Shown here piece after piece: positions 49,597-58,250 of a stretch of 64,000 bases of DNA (within the stretch, counting starts at the first letter, position 1; each line of letters begins with the position of its first letter). The notes beneath the pieces are model-generated. The model saw only the letters and a program-made list of their open reading frames with translations. It ran no database searches and was not told the origin of the DNA. Both the position numbers and the translations under genes were made by a program. Origin of the DNA: CAVSJR01 sp963728285 (GTDB taxonomy: Bacteria; Actinomycetota; UBA4738; HRBIN12); the NCBI GenBank assembly GCA_963728285.1, contig CAVSJR010000003.1, positions 62,001-126,000 on the forward strand. Reading direction: 5' to 3'.

Positions 49597-49974
49597 ATGG
49601 AGCCCGAAGAAGTCATCCAAACAGCGGAGGCCGTTCCGCCCACGGGCGCGGATCCGGCTCCGGATGGGGACGCCGGCCCCTCCCGCGACGCCGTGCTCGA
49701 CGCCCTGCGCAACGTCTACGATCCCGAGCTCGGCATCAACATCGTCGATCTGGGCCTGGTCTACGAGGTGGAGATCAAGGACGGCGAGGTCGACATCACC
49801 TACTCCCTGACCACGATGGGATGCCCGATCGGGCCGATGATCGAAGAGCAGATGCAAGGGTTCCTCGCCGGGGTCCCCGGCGTGAAGGAGGTCCGCGCCG
49901 AGATGGTGCTTCGCCCGCCGTGGAGCCCGGACATGATGTCGGAGGAGGCGAAGGCCGCCCTCGGCGTGTTCTGA
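49597..49974 (+). CDS. Metal-sulfur cluster assembly factor (DUF59/SufT-like)
   Basis: A 125-residue MIP18-family protein. The core motifs are LRNVYDPELGINIVDLGLVY and the conserved Cys in TTMGCPIGP, followed by VRAEMVLRPPWSPDMMSEEA. In the family it helps deliver Fe-S clusters to client proteins. GGGAGG lies 8 bases before the ATG at 49597; a GTG at 49594 is possible. In many Actinobacteria it ends the suf operon; here it stands 5.5 kb before that operon. PaaD-type proteins share the fold, but no phenylacetate genes are near. Confidence 0.88.
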   Translation: MEPEEVIQTAEAVPPTGADPAPDGDAGPSRDAVLDALRNVYDPELGINIVDLGLVYEVEIKDGEVDITYSLTTMGCPIGPMIEEQMQGFLAGVPGVKEVRAEMVLRPPWSPDMMSEEAKAALGVF

Positions 49975-50007
49975 CGCGGTGGCGCTCGGATGCGCGCAGG
50001 CGCTCGA

Positions 50008-50037
50008 TTGACACCGCACCTGCGAAGCGAGTACAAG
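50008..50037 (+). promoter_or_regulatory. Promoter of the sulfurtransferase leader (TTGACA-18-TACAAG)
   Basis: TTGACA at 50008-50013, 18 bases, TACAAG at 50032-50037. This would give a leader of about 240 bases before the sulfurtransferase ATG, far longer than others in this window. Confidence 0.55.
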
Positions 50038-50043
50038 TGTCGA

Positions 50044-50282
50044 ATTCCGCCCCGGGAGCCGGGAACATGATTCGCACACGGTGCTATGGAGTCGTCGGGG
50101 CCATGATCCCCTCCCTCCTGTGCTGTCCGGGTGCCCGCGCCCGCTCGAGGGCGCGGGGGCCGCGCCGTGCGACCGTAGCTCGGGACGAATCCGCATCACG
50201 CTCGAGGGCCGCGACGGCGGTCCTTCTTCATTCGGCGATCGACCGGAGCCCAGGGGCTTCGGAGGGAGGGAGTGAGGTTTCG
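50044..50282 (+). promoter_or_regulatory. Long 5' leader of the sulfurtransferase gene: Cys-codon ORF plus strong hairpin
   Basis: The 308 bases between genes hold a promoter, an ATG at 50067 with GGGAG upstream opening a short frame rich in Cys (MIRTRCYGVVGAMIPSLLCC), and just after the Cys-Cys codons a perfect 9-base stem with a 6-base loop: CCCGCGCCC (50134-50142) and GGGCGCGGG (50149-50157). Short cysteine-coding frames before sulfur genes, including mycobacterial sulfurtransferase genes, are known to act as cysteine-sensing attenuators. Against this, the frame has no stop and runs on into the main gene, so an N-terminal extension is possible. Confidence 0.4.
50134..50157 (+). promoter_or_regulatory. 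GC hairpin in the sulfurtransferase leader
   Basis: Nine consecutive G-C or C-G pairs around the loop GCTCGA. No U-run follows, so it is not a simple intrinsic terminator. It begins 8 bases after the Cys-Cys codons. Confidence 0.5.
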
Positions 50283-51128
50283 ATGGCGGAGTACGCGAAT
50301 CCCGACGTGCTGGTCGAGACGGACTGGCTCGAGGATCACGCCGGCGACGAGGATGTTCGAGTCGTCGAGGTGGACGAGGACACGAGCGCCTACGAGAAGG
50401 GGCATATCAAGGGCGCCGTGGGCTGGAATTGGTCCACCGATCTGCACGCGAAGGTCGGCCGGGACTACGTGAGCCAGGCCGAGCTCTCGACGTTGCTGTC
50501 CGAGGCCGGCGTGCGGCCCGAGACGACCGTGATCCTCTACGGCGGCAACAACAACTGGTTCGCCGCGTACGCGTATTGGATCCTGAAGCTCCGAGGATTC
50601 GACAACGTGAAGCTGCTGAACGGCGGGCGCAAGAAGTGGGAGCTGGAGAGCCGGGAGCTCGTCCAGGACGTGCCGTCGCCTTCGCCGTCCGGATTCTCGA
50701 TCTCCGCCGCCGAGCGGCCGGAGATCCGAGCCCTTCGCGACGAGGTGATCTCCAAGGTGGGGTCGGACGCCGGCCTGGTCGACGTCCGCGCTCCGGAGGA
50801 GTATCGCGGGGAGAAGCTCGCGCCCGATCACCTGCCGCAGGAACAGTCCCAGGTCCCCGGGCACATCCCCGGCGCGGCGAACATCCCGTGGGGGCAGGCC
50901 GCGAACGACGACGGAACGTTCAAGTCGGCCGACGAGCTGCGGGCCCTCTACGAGGGCAAGGGCATCACGTCCGACCGTGAGGTGATCGCCTATTGCCGCA
51001 TCGGCGAGCGTTCCAGCCACACGTGGTTCGCGTTGACGGAGCTGCTCGGCTTCGGCGATGTGAAGAACTACGACGGCTCGTGGACCGAGTACGGCTCGCT
51101 GGTGGGCGCGCCCGTCGAGAAGGGCTGA
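50283..51128 (+). CDS. Thiosulfate/3-mercaptopyruvate sulfurtransferase (CysA/SseA type)
   Basis: A 281-residue tandem-rhodanese enzyme. The first domain lacks the active Cys (VILYGGNNNWFAAYAYWIL), as is normal; the second has it in IAYCRIGERSSHTWF, the form seen in actinobacterial CysA proteins. The ATG at 50283 has GGAGGGAGGGAG upstream. It transfers sulfane sulfur from thiosulfate or a related donor to an acceptor, and could feed Fe-S assembly. A long leader with a Cys-rich short frame comes before it. Confidence 0.93.
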   Translation: MAEYANPDVLVETDWLEDHAGDEDVRVVEVDEDTSAYEKGHIKGAVGWNWSTDLHAKVGRDYVSQAELSTLLSEAGVRPETTVILYGGNNNWFAAYAYWILKLRGFDNVKLLNGGRKKWELESRELVQDVPSPSPSGFSISAAERPEIRALRDEVISKVGSDAGLVDVRAPEEYRGEKLAPDHLPQEQSQVPGHIPGAANIPWGQAANDDGTFKSADELRALYEGKGITSDREVIAYCRIGERSSHTWFALTELLGFGDVKNYDGSWTEYGSLVGAPVEKG

Positions 51129-51231
51129 TCGCCCGCAGCCGATCCCGGTCGCCGATTGCACGAGAATCGCAGGCCAAGGGGCCTTCGGGGCCTCGCGCCA
51201 CCGCCAGCGAGCGCTCCCGCGGCCAACGGGC

Positions 51232-51237
51232 TAGCAT
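51232..51237 (+). promoter_or_regulatory. -10 box (TAGCAT), leaderless type, for the flippase-like gene
   Basis: TAGCAT ends 7 bases before the ATG at 51245 and no Shine-Dalgarno sequence intervenes. Confidence 0.5.
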
Positions 51238-51244
51238 CGTCGCG

Positions 51245-52390
51245 ATGGCATCCGACCCCGCGATGAAGAGCGACGTGGAGGCGCGTCTGGAGGAGCGCGC
51301 TCGTCGCGAGGCCGCCAAGGCGAGCAAGGCGAAGTTCGGTCGGCGCCAGGTCATCCAGATCGTCATCACGGTCGCCGTCCTGGTGCTGATCTTCGTCGGC
51401 GTGTTTCCGAAGATCGCGGACTACGGAGCGGTCTGGAAGACGATCTCGAGGATGACCTCACTGGAGGTCGGATCGCTGCTCCTCGTGGGCGTGTGGAACC
51501 TGCTGTCCTACCTGCCGGTGCTGACCTCCGTGCTTCCGGGGCTCACCCTTCGGCAGGCGTTCGTGTCGACCGAGGCGACGACGGCCGTCGCGAACACGGT
51601 CCCCGCGGGGGGCGCGGTGGCGATCGGCCTCACCTACGCGATGTACAGCTCGTGGGGCTTCACCGGGGCCGAGATCGTGCGGTCCATCATCGTCTCGGGA
51701 GTGTGGAACACCTTCGCCAAGCTCGCCATGCCGATCATCGCCCTCGCCTTGCTCGTGATCCAGGGCGATGCGACGGGGAGCCTGCTCATCGCGTCCCTCA
51801 TCGGGCTCGCCGTTCTGGCCGGTGCCGTCGTGGTGTTCGCGCTCCTGCTGCGCAGCGAGCAGTTCGCGCGCAAGGTCGGCGAGGCGATGGAGCGAGTCGT
51901 CGCGTGGGCGTATCGCCTCGTCGGAAAGTCGTTCGACCGGGATTGGGGGACGGCGGCGGTCGAGTTCCGCGAGAACACCGTCGGCCTGCTGGAGGATCGG
52001 TGGCTGCGGATCACCATCGCGACGCTCGTGAGCCATCTGTCGCTGTTCCTCGTGCTGTTGGTGTGCCTACGTCACGTCGGCGTGAGCGAGCAGGAGGTCA
52101 GCCTCGTGAAGGCGTTCGCCGCCTTCTCGTTCGTGCGACTGCTCTCCGCGCTGCCGATCACCCCCGGGGGCGTCGGCGTGGTGGAGCTCGGCTACGTGGC
52201 CGCGATGGGGGCGGGGCAGCCGGATCTCGTCCAGGCCCAGATCGTCGCCGCAACGCTCGTGTTTCGCGCCATCACCTACCTCCTCCCGATCCCGCTCGGC
52301 ATCATCACGTGGCTGTACTGGCGGAGGAACACGAGCTGGCGTAAGCCCGTGCCGGGCCGCCAGGAGGGCGTCGCCGCTCCCGCGTCCTGA
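51245..52390 (+). CDS. Flippase-like / lysylphosphatidylglycerol synthase TM-domain protein
   Basis: A 381-residue integral membrane protein of the UPF0104/AglD superfamily with about eight hydrophobic segments. Family signs: NLLSYLPVLTSVLPGLTLRQ, TTAVANTVPAGGAVAIGLTY and the C-terminal LSALPITPGGVGVVELGYVA, whose P-G-G-x-G pattern is diagnostic. The first 35 residues are charged and cytosolic. Relatives move or supply lipid-linked substrates; no aminoacyl transferase domain is attached here. Ppx/GppA follows after 26 bases, with PAP2 phosphatases beyond, which suggests a lipid/polyprenyl phosphate theme. Confidence 0.87.
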   Translation: MASDPAMKSDVEARLEERARREAAKASKAKFGRRQVIQIVITVAVLVLIFVGVFPKIADYGAVWKTISRMTSLEVGSLLLVGVWNLLSYLPVLTSVLPGLTLRQAFVSTEATTAVANTVPAGGAVAIGLTYAMYSSWGFTGAEIVRSIIVSGVWNTFAKLAMPIIALALLVIQGDATGSLLIASLIGLAVLAGAVVVFALLLRSEQFARKVGEAMERVVAWAYRLVGKSFDRDWGTAAVEFRENTVGLLEDRWLRITIATLVSHLSLFLVLLVCLRHVGVSEQEVSLVKAFAAFSFVRLLSALPITPGGVGVVELGYVAAMGAGQPDLVQAQIVAATLVFRAITYLLPIPLGIITWLYWRRNTSWRKPVPGRQEGVAAPAS

Positions 52391-52416
52391 GGCGGGGACC
52401 GGCGAGACGCTCCGAC

Positions 52417-53958
52417 GTGCGGGAGGCGAGTCTCCTTCGGGGCGAGTCCCCGGCGCCGGATGCAGAGGAGGAGCCGGTGGCGGTCATCGACATCGGATCG
52501 AACTCCGGGCGGATGGTGGTGTTTCGATCCCGCGAGGCGGGCCACCTGGACATCCTCGAGGACGCCCGGGCGCCGCTTCGCCTCGGGCGCGCGCTCAAGG
52601 ACGGGGACATGCTCGGCGACGACGCCATCGATCGAACGCTGGAGGCGTTGCAGGACTTCCGGGCCGTCGCGCTCGGCGCGGGGGCGACGAGCACGCTGGC
52701 CGTCGCGACGTCCGCGGTCCGCGAGGCGGCGGACGGGGACGTCCTCCTCGAGCGGGCGCGCCGAGAGGTCGGGGTCGACCTGCAGATCATCGACGGCGAT
52801 CGCGAGGCGCTGCTGGGCTTCCTCGGCGCGATCCACGACCTCCCCGTCACGGGCGGGATGACCATGGATGTCGGGGGCGGCAGCATGGAGCTCACGCGGT
52901 TCGAGGATCGGAGGCCGGTTCGCTCCTGGACGCTGCCGCTCGGATCGCTCCGGCTGAGCGATCGGTACCTCGCGAGCGATCCGCCGGCCGAGAAGGAGGT
53001 ACGGGAGCTGAGGAAGGATGCGGCGAAGATCCTCCGGCGGTCGGAGGTTCCGGAGCTCGCCGCCGACGACCAGCTCGTCGGGCTCGGAGGAACGATCCGC
53101 AACCTCGCGAAGGTGGACCAGCGCCGCATCGACTACCCGCTGCCGCTCCTGCACGGCTACCGCCTACCCCGCGAGCGGCTCGCGGGCATCGCAACGATGG
53201 CGGCCGGACGTCCCATGTCGCGGCGGCGCTCGATCTCCGGGCTCAACCCGGACCGCGCCGACTCCATCGTCGGGGGTGCGCTCGCCGTGCTCGTCACGAT
53301 GGAGACCGTGGAGGCCGCAGAGCTCGTCGTCTCGAGCCGAGGCCTCAGGGAGGGCGCCGCGCTGCTGCAGGTCTCCGACGATCTGCCGCCACCACGCACC
53401 GTCCGCACCGGGTCGCTGCGGACGCTCGCCTCTCGGTTCTCGACGTGGGATGCGCCGTCGGGGGAGCGACGGGCCAGCATCGCCTCGAGGCTGGCGCTCG
53501 AGCTCGATCCGCAGGCTCGTCCCGAGGTGCTCGAGATGCTGGATCACGCGGCGACGATCCTCGACATCGGACGGGCCATCGACTACTACGACCGGTTCGA
53601 GCACGCGGCGATGCTCGTCACCGCGGCGGATATCGGCGGGTTCTCCCACGGCGATCTCGCGATGCTCACGGCCATCCTGCGGCTGGCCGGCGGCGGGCGG
53701 CTTGGGACACATCGAGGCCTGGTGGAGAAGCGCGATCGGGAGGCGGTGCTTCACGGGGCCGCCGTGCTCGAGCTCGCCGACGAGCTCAATCGAAGGATCC
53801 GGCCCGGCCGCAGCGCGGATGTCCGATGCGGTTGGGACAAGGACGGCTTCACGGTGGTCGCCCCGGTGCCCGCCGGGTGGCGGCCGCGGGGGGCGGCCGA
53901 CCGATTTCGCCAGGTGTTCGGCCGGCGGCTTCACGTGAGGGCGTCCGGGGATGGATGA
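52417..53958 (+). CDS. Ppx/GppA family phosphatase
   Basis: A 513-residue actin-fold phosphatase acting on polyphosphate or pppGpp. Motifs: VAVIDIGSNSGRMVVF (phosphate 1), ATSAVREAADGDVLL, IDGDREALLGFLGA, MTMDVGGGSMELTRF (phosphate 2) and LGGTIRNLAKV. The C-terminal 180 residues form the HD-like helical domain (LEMLDHAATILDIGRAIDYY). GTG start at 52417. Length matches full-size exopolyphosphatases. It overlaps the PAP2 gene by 8 bases. The paralogs Ppx1 and Ppx2 of mycobacteria are shorter. Confidence 0.92.
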   Translation: MREASLLRGESPAPDAEEEPVAVIDIGSNSGRMVVFRSREAGHLDILEDARAPLRLGRALKDGDMLGDDAIDRTLEALQDFRAVALGAGATSTLAVATSAVREAADGDVLLERARREVGVDLQIIDGDREALLGFLGAIHDLPVTGGMTMDVGGGSMELTRFEDRRPVRSWTLPLGSLRLSDRYLASDPPAEKEVRELRKDAAKILRRSEVPELAADDQLVGLGGTIRNLAKVDQRRIDYPLPLLHGYRLPRERLAGIATMAAGRPMSRRRSISGLNPDRADSIVGGALAVLVTMETVEAAELVVSSRGLREGAALLQVSDDLPPPRTVRTGSLRTLASRFSTWDAPSGERRASIASRLALELDPQARPEVLEMLDHAATILDIGRAIDYYDRFEHAAMLVTAADIGGFSHGDLAMLTAILRLAGGGRLGTHRGLVEKRDREAVLHGAAVLELADELNRRIRPGRSADVRCGWDKDGFTVVAPVPAGWRPRGAADRFRQVFGRRLHVRASGDG

Positions 53959-54679
53959 GGGGGCGACGGCGCCGATGAACGCGCTCAACGCGACGCCCCT
54001 CGACGGCGCGAGCGAGGCGGCGCGCCGACCCGTCCGCAGGCGTCGAAGCGACCTCGCCTGGTTCGCCGCAGCGATCGCGGTCCTGGTGGCGGCATGCCTG
54101 GCGATCGACGGCGACCACGTCGGGGAGCTCGAGGAGCGCATCTTTCGCCGGGTGAACGAGGGTCCGGACTTCCTCTATCCGGCTTGGTGGGCGCTCATGC
54201 AGTACGGGACCTTCATCACGATCCCCCTCGCGACGCTGATCGCCCTGTTGCTGCGTCGGATCCGGCTCGCGGTCGAGCTGGCGGTCGCAGGCATCGGCGT
54301 GTACCTGCTCGCGAAGGTCGTCAAGGAGGCGTTCCCGCGGGGAAGGCCGGGCGCCGTGCTGGACGACGCGCGGCTCCGGGGCATCGGCCCCGAGGGCCTG
54401 GGCTTCCCGTCGGGCCATGCGGCCGTCTCGGCGGCGCTGGCCTTCGTGCTCTTCGCCTACCTCCCGCGTGCGTGGCGATGGGCGTTCGTCGTCCTGGGCG
54501 TGATCGTGTCGGTCGGACGCCTCTACGTGGGGGCGCACCTGCCGTTGGACGTCGTGGGCGGCGCTGCGCTCGGCGTCGCGGCGGGCGCGCTCGTCACGTT
54601 CGTCGGCGGCGTCCCGGAACGAGGAAGCGACGCGGCCGGCTCGCCGAGCGCCGTCGATGGGGAGCACGACCGTGCCTGA
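53951..54679 (+). CDS. PAP2 family phosphatase (copy 1)
   Basis: A 242-residue membrane phosphatase with about five to six helices. The three catalytic motifs are complete: KVVKEAFPRGRP, FPSGHAAV and SVGRLYVGAHLPLDVVGG. Such enzymes dephosphorylate undecaprenyl diphosphate or phosphatidate on the outer face. It overlaps both neighbours, so it is co-transcribed with Ppx/GppA and the second PAP2 gene. An internal ATG at 53975 could be the true start. Confidence 0.9.
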   Translation: MDEGATAPMNALNATPLDGASEAARRPVRRRRSDLAWFAAAIAVLVAACLAIDGDHVGELEERIFRRVNEGPDFLYPAWWALMQYGTFITIPLATLIALLLRRIRLAVELAVAGIGVYLLAKVVKEAFPRGRPGAVLDDARLRGIGPEGLGFPSGHAAVSAALAFVLFAYLPRAWRWAFVVLGVIVSVGRLYVGAHLPLDVVGGAALGVAAGALVTFVGGVPERGSDAAGSPSAVDGEHDRA

Positions 54680-55376
54680 TCCCTCGTCCGCCCGGACGCC
54701 GGTCGTGCGCCGTCGGAGCGACCTGGCCTGGTTCGCCGGAGCATCCCTCGTGCTCGCCGGCTGCAGCGTCGCCATCGATGGAAATACCGTGGCCGCGTTC
54801 GAGGAATCGGTGTTCCGGGCCGCGAACGATGTCCCGGGCGCGATCTATCCGGTGCTGTGGCCGGTCATGCAGTTCGGGACCTTCATCTCGGTTCCGCTCG
54901 TTGCGATCGGGGCGCTGGTGCTGAAGCGAATACGGCTCGCGATCGAGGCGAGCGCCGCGGGCGTATCGACCTACTTTCTGGCCAAGGTCGTGAAGGACCT
55001 GTTTCCTCGCGATCGTCCCGGGTCGTTCCTCGAGGAGGTGCACCTTCACGGAATCGGGACGGGTGGACGCGGCTACCCCTCCGGCCACGCCGCGGTCTCC
55101 GCCTCGCTCGCCTTCGTCCTGTGGGCCTACCTTCCGCGGGGCTGGCGGTGGGTCCCGGTCGCCGCCGCGGGGGTCGTCAGCTTCGGCAGGATGTTCGTCG
55201 GAGGGCATCTTCCGCTCGATGTCGTGGGCGGCGCCGCCCTGGGGGTCGCGTGCGGGGCCGTCGCGACCTTCCTTGGAGGGGTCCCCGACCGGAACGCGGC
55301 TCGCTCGGACACGGCCGAGGCGGCCTCCCGGGATCCCGGCCCCGCCGATCCCGCCGCGGGAGAGGCGGCCGGGTGA
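54657..55376 (+). CDS. PAP2 family phosphatase (copy 2)
   Basis: A 239-residue paralog of the preceding protein, arisen by tandem duplication: the order RRRSDLAWFA, GTFISVPLVAIGALVLKRIR, KVVKDLFPRDRP, YPSGHAAVSASLAFVLWAYL and SFGRMFVGGHLPLDVVGGAA follows the first copy closely. All PAP2 catalytic residues are kept. The ATG at 54657 overlaps the first copy by 23 bases; a GTG at 54672 is an alternative start. The C-terminal tail is Ala/Pro-rich. Confidence 0.9.
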   Translation: MGSTTVPDPSSARTPVVRRRSDLAWFAGASLVLAGCSVAIDGNTVAAFEESVFRAANDVPGAIYPVLWPVMQFGTFISVPLVAIGALVLKRIRLAIEASAAGVSTYFLAKVVKDLFPRDRPGSFLEEVHLHGIGTGGRGYPSGHAAVSASLAFVLWAYLPRGWRWVPVAAAGVVSFGRMFVGGHLPLDVVGGAALGVACGAVATFLGGVPDRNAARSDTAEAASRDPGPADPAAGEAAG

Positions 55377-55414
55377 CCCGAGGTGACCCGCTGACCTGGC
55401 CTATTCCTACCTCG

Positions 55415-55446
55415 GGGGTGTAATTCGACCCCGGCCTGGCTAAACT
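55415..55446 (+). promoter_or_regulatory. suf operon promoter region with inverted repeat
   Basis: A TAAACT -10 box lies at 55441-55446. Just upstream is the inverted repeat GGGGT-N8-ACCCC (55415-55432), covering where the -35 should be. It could be an operator for an Fe-S-sensing repressor; none is encoded nearby. Confidence 0.45.
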
Positions 55447-55506
55447 AGATGCGAGGCATCGGCCGGGCACCGAGCTCGCGTCGGACCATTCCACGGGGGA
55501 GCAATC

Positions 55507-56919
55507 GTGGCCATCAGCCAGGAAGAGCATCTCAAGGAACTGAGCAAGGAGTACCGGTTCGACTGGAAGGACTCCGACCACTCGATCTTCACGCCCAAGC
55601 GGGGCCTCTCGCCCCAGGTGGTGGAGGAGATCTCCTCGTTGAAGGACGAGCCGGACTGGATGCGGAAGTTCCGGCTGAAGGCGTTGAAGCACTTCGATCG
55701 CCGTCCGATGCCCTGGTGGGGCGCCGACCTGTCCGGCATCGACTTCCAGAACATCTACTACTTCATCCGGTCGACCGAGAAGCAGGCGAAGGAATGGGAG
55801 GACCTGCCCGACGACATCAAGTCGACCTGGGACAAGCTGGGCATCCCCGAGGCGGAGAAGAAGTACCTGGGGGGCGTCTCCGCTCAGTACGAGAGCGAGG
55901 TCGTCTACCACAAGATCAAGAAGGAGCTCGACGACATCGGCGTCCTGTTCACGGACATGGACTCGGCCCTTCGCGACTACCCCGACCTGGTGAAGGAGTA
56001 CTTCGGCACGATCATCCCGCCGAACGACAACAAGTTCGCATCGTTGAACTCCGCCGTGTGGTCCGGAGGGTCGTTCATCTACGTCCCGCCGGGCGTGCAC
56101 GTGGACATCCCGCTGCAGGCCTACTTCCGCATCAACGCGGAGAACATGGGCCAGTTCGAGCGAACGCTGATCATCGCGGACGAGGGCTCCTACGTGCACT
56201 ACGTCGAGGGATGCTCCGCCCCGATCTACACGAGCGACTCGCTGCATTCGGCGGTGGTGGAGATCGTCGCCAAGAAGGGCGCTCGCGTCCGCTACACCAC
56301 CATCCAGAACTGGTCGACCAACGTCTACAACCTCGTGACGAAGCGCGCCGCTGCTTACGAGGATGCCGTGATGGAGTGGGTCGACGGCAACATCGGCTCG
56401 AAGGTGACGATGAAGTACCCGTCCATCTATCTGCTCGGCAAGGGCGCTCGCGGCGAGGTGCTGTCCGTGGCGTTCGCCGGCAAGGGGATGCACACCGACG
56501 CGGGCGGCAAGGCGATCCACGCCGCGCCGTACACGACCAGCGTGATCACGTCGAAGTCCGTGTCGAAGGGCGGCGGCCGCACCGGGTACCGCGGGCTCGT
56601 GCGAGTCGAGCCGGAGGCGCATCACGCCAAGTCGACCGTCCGGTGCGACGCGCTGATCCTGGACGATGAGTCGCGCTCGGACACCTATCCGTACATCGAG
56701 GTCGAGGAGGAGACGGCGGCGCTCGGCCACGAGGCCACCGTGTCGAAGGTCGGCGACGACCAGCTCTTCTACCTGATGAGTCGCGGGCTCTCCGAGGTCG
56801 AGGCCACCGCGATGATCGTGAACGGCTTCATCGAGCCGATCACGCGCGAGCTGCCCATGGAGTACGCGGTGGAGCTCAACCGGCTGATCGAGCTCCAGAT
56901 GGAGGGCTCGGTCGGCTAG
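55507..56919 (+). CDS. sufB: Fe-S cluster assembly scaffold SufB
   Basis: SufB is the scaffold subunit of SufBC2D on which Fe-S clusters are built. The 470-residue protein has IPPNDNKFASLNSAVWSGGS, FIYVPPGVHVDIPLQAYFRI, the Cys-bearing VEGCSAPIYTSDSLHSAVVE and the C-terminal LFYLMSRGLSEVEATAMIVN. GTG start with GGGGGAG 5 bases upstream. First gene of the unit sufB-sufD-Rieske-sufC-sufS-sufU. Confidence 0.96.
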   Translation: MAISQEEHLKELSKEYRFDWKDSDHSIFTPKRGLSPQVVEEISSLKDEPDWMRKFRLKALKHFDRRPMPWWGADLSGIDFQNIYYFIRSTEKQAKEWEDLPDDIKSTWDKLGIPEAEKKYLGGVSAQYESEVVYHKIKKELDDIGVLFTDMDSALRDYPDLVKEYFGTIIPPNDNKFASLNSAVWSGGSFIYVPPGVHVDIPLQAYFRINAENMGQFERTLIIADEGSYVHYVEGCSAPIYTSDSLHSAVVEIVAKKGARVRYTTIQNWSTNVYNLVTKRAAAYEDAVMEWVDGNIGSKVTMKYPSIYLLGKGARGEVLSVAFAGKGMHTDAGGKAIHAAPYTTSVITSKSVSKGGGRTGYRGLVRVEPEAHHAKSTVRCDALILDDESRSDTYPYIEVEEETAALGHEATVSKVGDDQLFYLMSRGLSEVEATAMIVNGFIEPITRELPMEYAVELNRLIELQMEGSVG

Positions 56920-56931
56920 GGCCGGTCCCTC

Positions 56932-58245
56932 GTGACGACCGCTACCACCACCGGGTTCGATGAGGAAGCCCTCGCCCGGCTTCCCGCTGCCCCCGACCAC
57001 GTCCGGCGGCTGCGAACGCGAGCCTTCGAGGAGTTCCTCGCCCTGCCCCTCCCGTCCCCGCAGACGGAGGAGTGGCGCTACACCGACCTGTCCGGGTTCG
57101 AGCTCGCCTTCACGCCCTGGGTGGCGGGCGGCCACGCCGAGGATCTCGACGGCGTCCCGGAGGAGATCCTTCGAGCCGTCGGCGCCGTCGGCGATCGAGC
57201 CGGGCTCCAGATCCAGCACAACTCCGAGGTGATGGTCACCCACCTCGATCCGGCGCTCGCGGCGAGGGGCGTCATCTTCACCGACCTCTCCAGGGCGGCG
57301 GTCGAGCACCCCGACCTCGTGGAGCCGCGACTGCACGCGCTGGTCCCGACGTCGCGCACGAAGTTCACGGCCCTGCACGGCGCGTTCCGCACCGGGGGGA
57401 CGTTCCTGTACGTCCCGGCGGGCGTCGCGGTCGAGGTGCCGCTGCAGTCGCTCACGTACCTGGACGCGCCGGGGGCCGCCGTGTTTCCCCACTCCTTGAT
57501 CGTGGCCGAGGAGGACTCGGAGGTGACCTTCATCGACCGGTACGCGTCTCCTCCGCTCGAGGGAGCGCTGTCCGACGCGGTGACCGAGATCCACGCGGGA
57601 CCCGCGTCGCGGGTCCGCTACGTGTCGATCCAGGACTGGGGCGAGGGCGTGACGCACCTGGCCGTTCAGCGCGCTCGCGTCGGCCGCGACGCCGACGTTC
57701 GGACGACGGCGGTCGGCTTCGGCGGGAGCCTCGCTCGAGTCGAGGCCGAGAGCGTGCTGGCCGAGCCGGGGGGGTCCAGCGAGATGCTGGGCGTCTACTT
57801 CGCCGACGGCGATCAGCACTTCGATCACCGCTCGCTGCAGGACCACGTCGCGCCCGACTGCTACAGCGATCTGCTCTACAAGGGGGCGCTGCGAGACGAG
57901 TCGCGCGCGGTGTACTCCGGGTGGGTGATGGTCCGACCCGGCGCGCAGAAGACGAACGCGATGCAGACGAACCGGAACATCGTGCTGTCGGAGAACGCGA
58001 AGGCGGACTCCATCCCGAACCTCGAGATCGAGGCGAACGACGTCAGGTGCGGTCACGCGGCCAGCGTCGGGCCCGTCGAGGAGGAGATGCTCTTCTACCT
58101 GATGAGCCGCGGCATCCCGCGGAACGAGGCCGAGCGCCTGGTCGTCTTCGGGTTCTTTCAGGAGGTCATCGATCGCATCACGCTCGAGGAGGTCCGGGAG
58201 TCCGTCTCGGCGGCCATCGACGACGAGCTCTCGAGGGACGGGTGA
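56932..58245 (+). CDS. sufD: Fe-S cluster assembly protein SufD
   Basis: The 437-residue partner of SufB in SufBC2D. Characteristic parts are EEWRYTDLSGFELAF near the N-terminus, TKFTALHGAFRTGGTFLYVP, FADGDQHFDHRSLQDHVAPD and EEEMLFYLMSRGIPRNEAER. GTG start, 12 bases after sufB. The His in the DHRSLQDH region, needed for cluster formation at the SufB-SufD interface, is kept. Confidence 0.95.
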   Translation: MTTATTTGFDEEALARLPAAPDHVRRLRTRAFEEFLALPLPSPQTEEWRYTDLSGFELAFTPWVAGGHAEDLDGVPEEILRAVGAVGDRAGLQIQHNSEVMVTHLDPALAARGVIFTDLSRAAVEHPDLVEPRLHALVPTSRTKFTALHGAFRTGGTFLYVPAGVAVEVPLQSLTYLDAPGAAVFPHSLIVAEEDSEVTFIDRYASPPLEGALSDAVTEIHAGPASRVRYVSIQDWGEGVTHLAVQRARVGRDADVRTTAVGFGGSLARVEAESVLAEPGGSSEMLGVYFADGDQHFDHRSLQDHVAPDCYSDLLYKGALRDESRAVYSGWVMVRPGAQKTNAMQTNRNIVLSENAKADSIPNLEIEANDVRCGHAASVGPVEEEMLFYLMSRGIPRNEAERLVVFGFFQEVIDRITLEEVRESVSAAIDDELSRDG

Positions 58246-58250
58246 GGACG

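Noticed and set aside
50134..50157. Intrinsic terminator between the SufT-like and sulfurtransferase genes
   Set aside because: No T-run follows the stem, and it lies downstream of a good promoter within the leader of the next gene.
49800..50282. Sulfurtransferase starting far upstream in the same open frame
   Set aside because: Homology begins at 50283, where a very strong ribosome binding site lies. The upstream frame runs through a promoter and is low in complexity.
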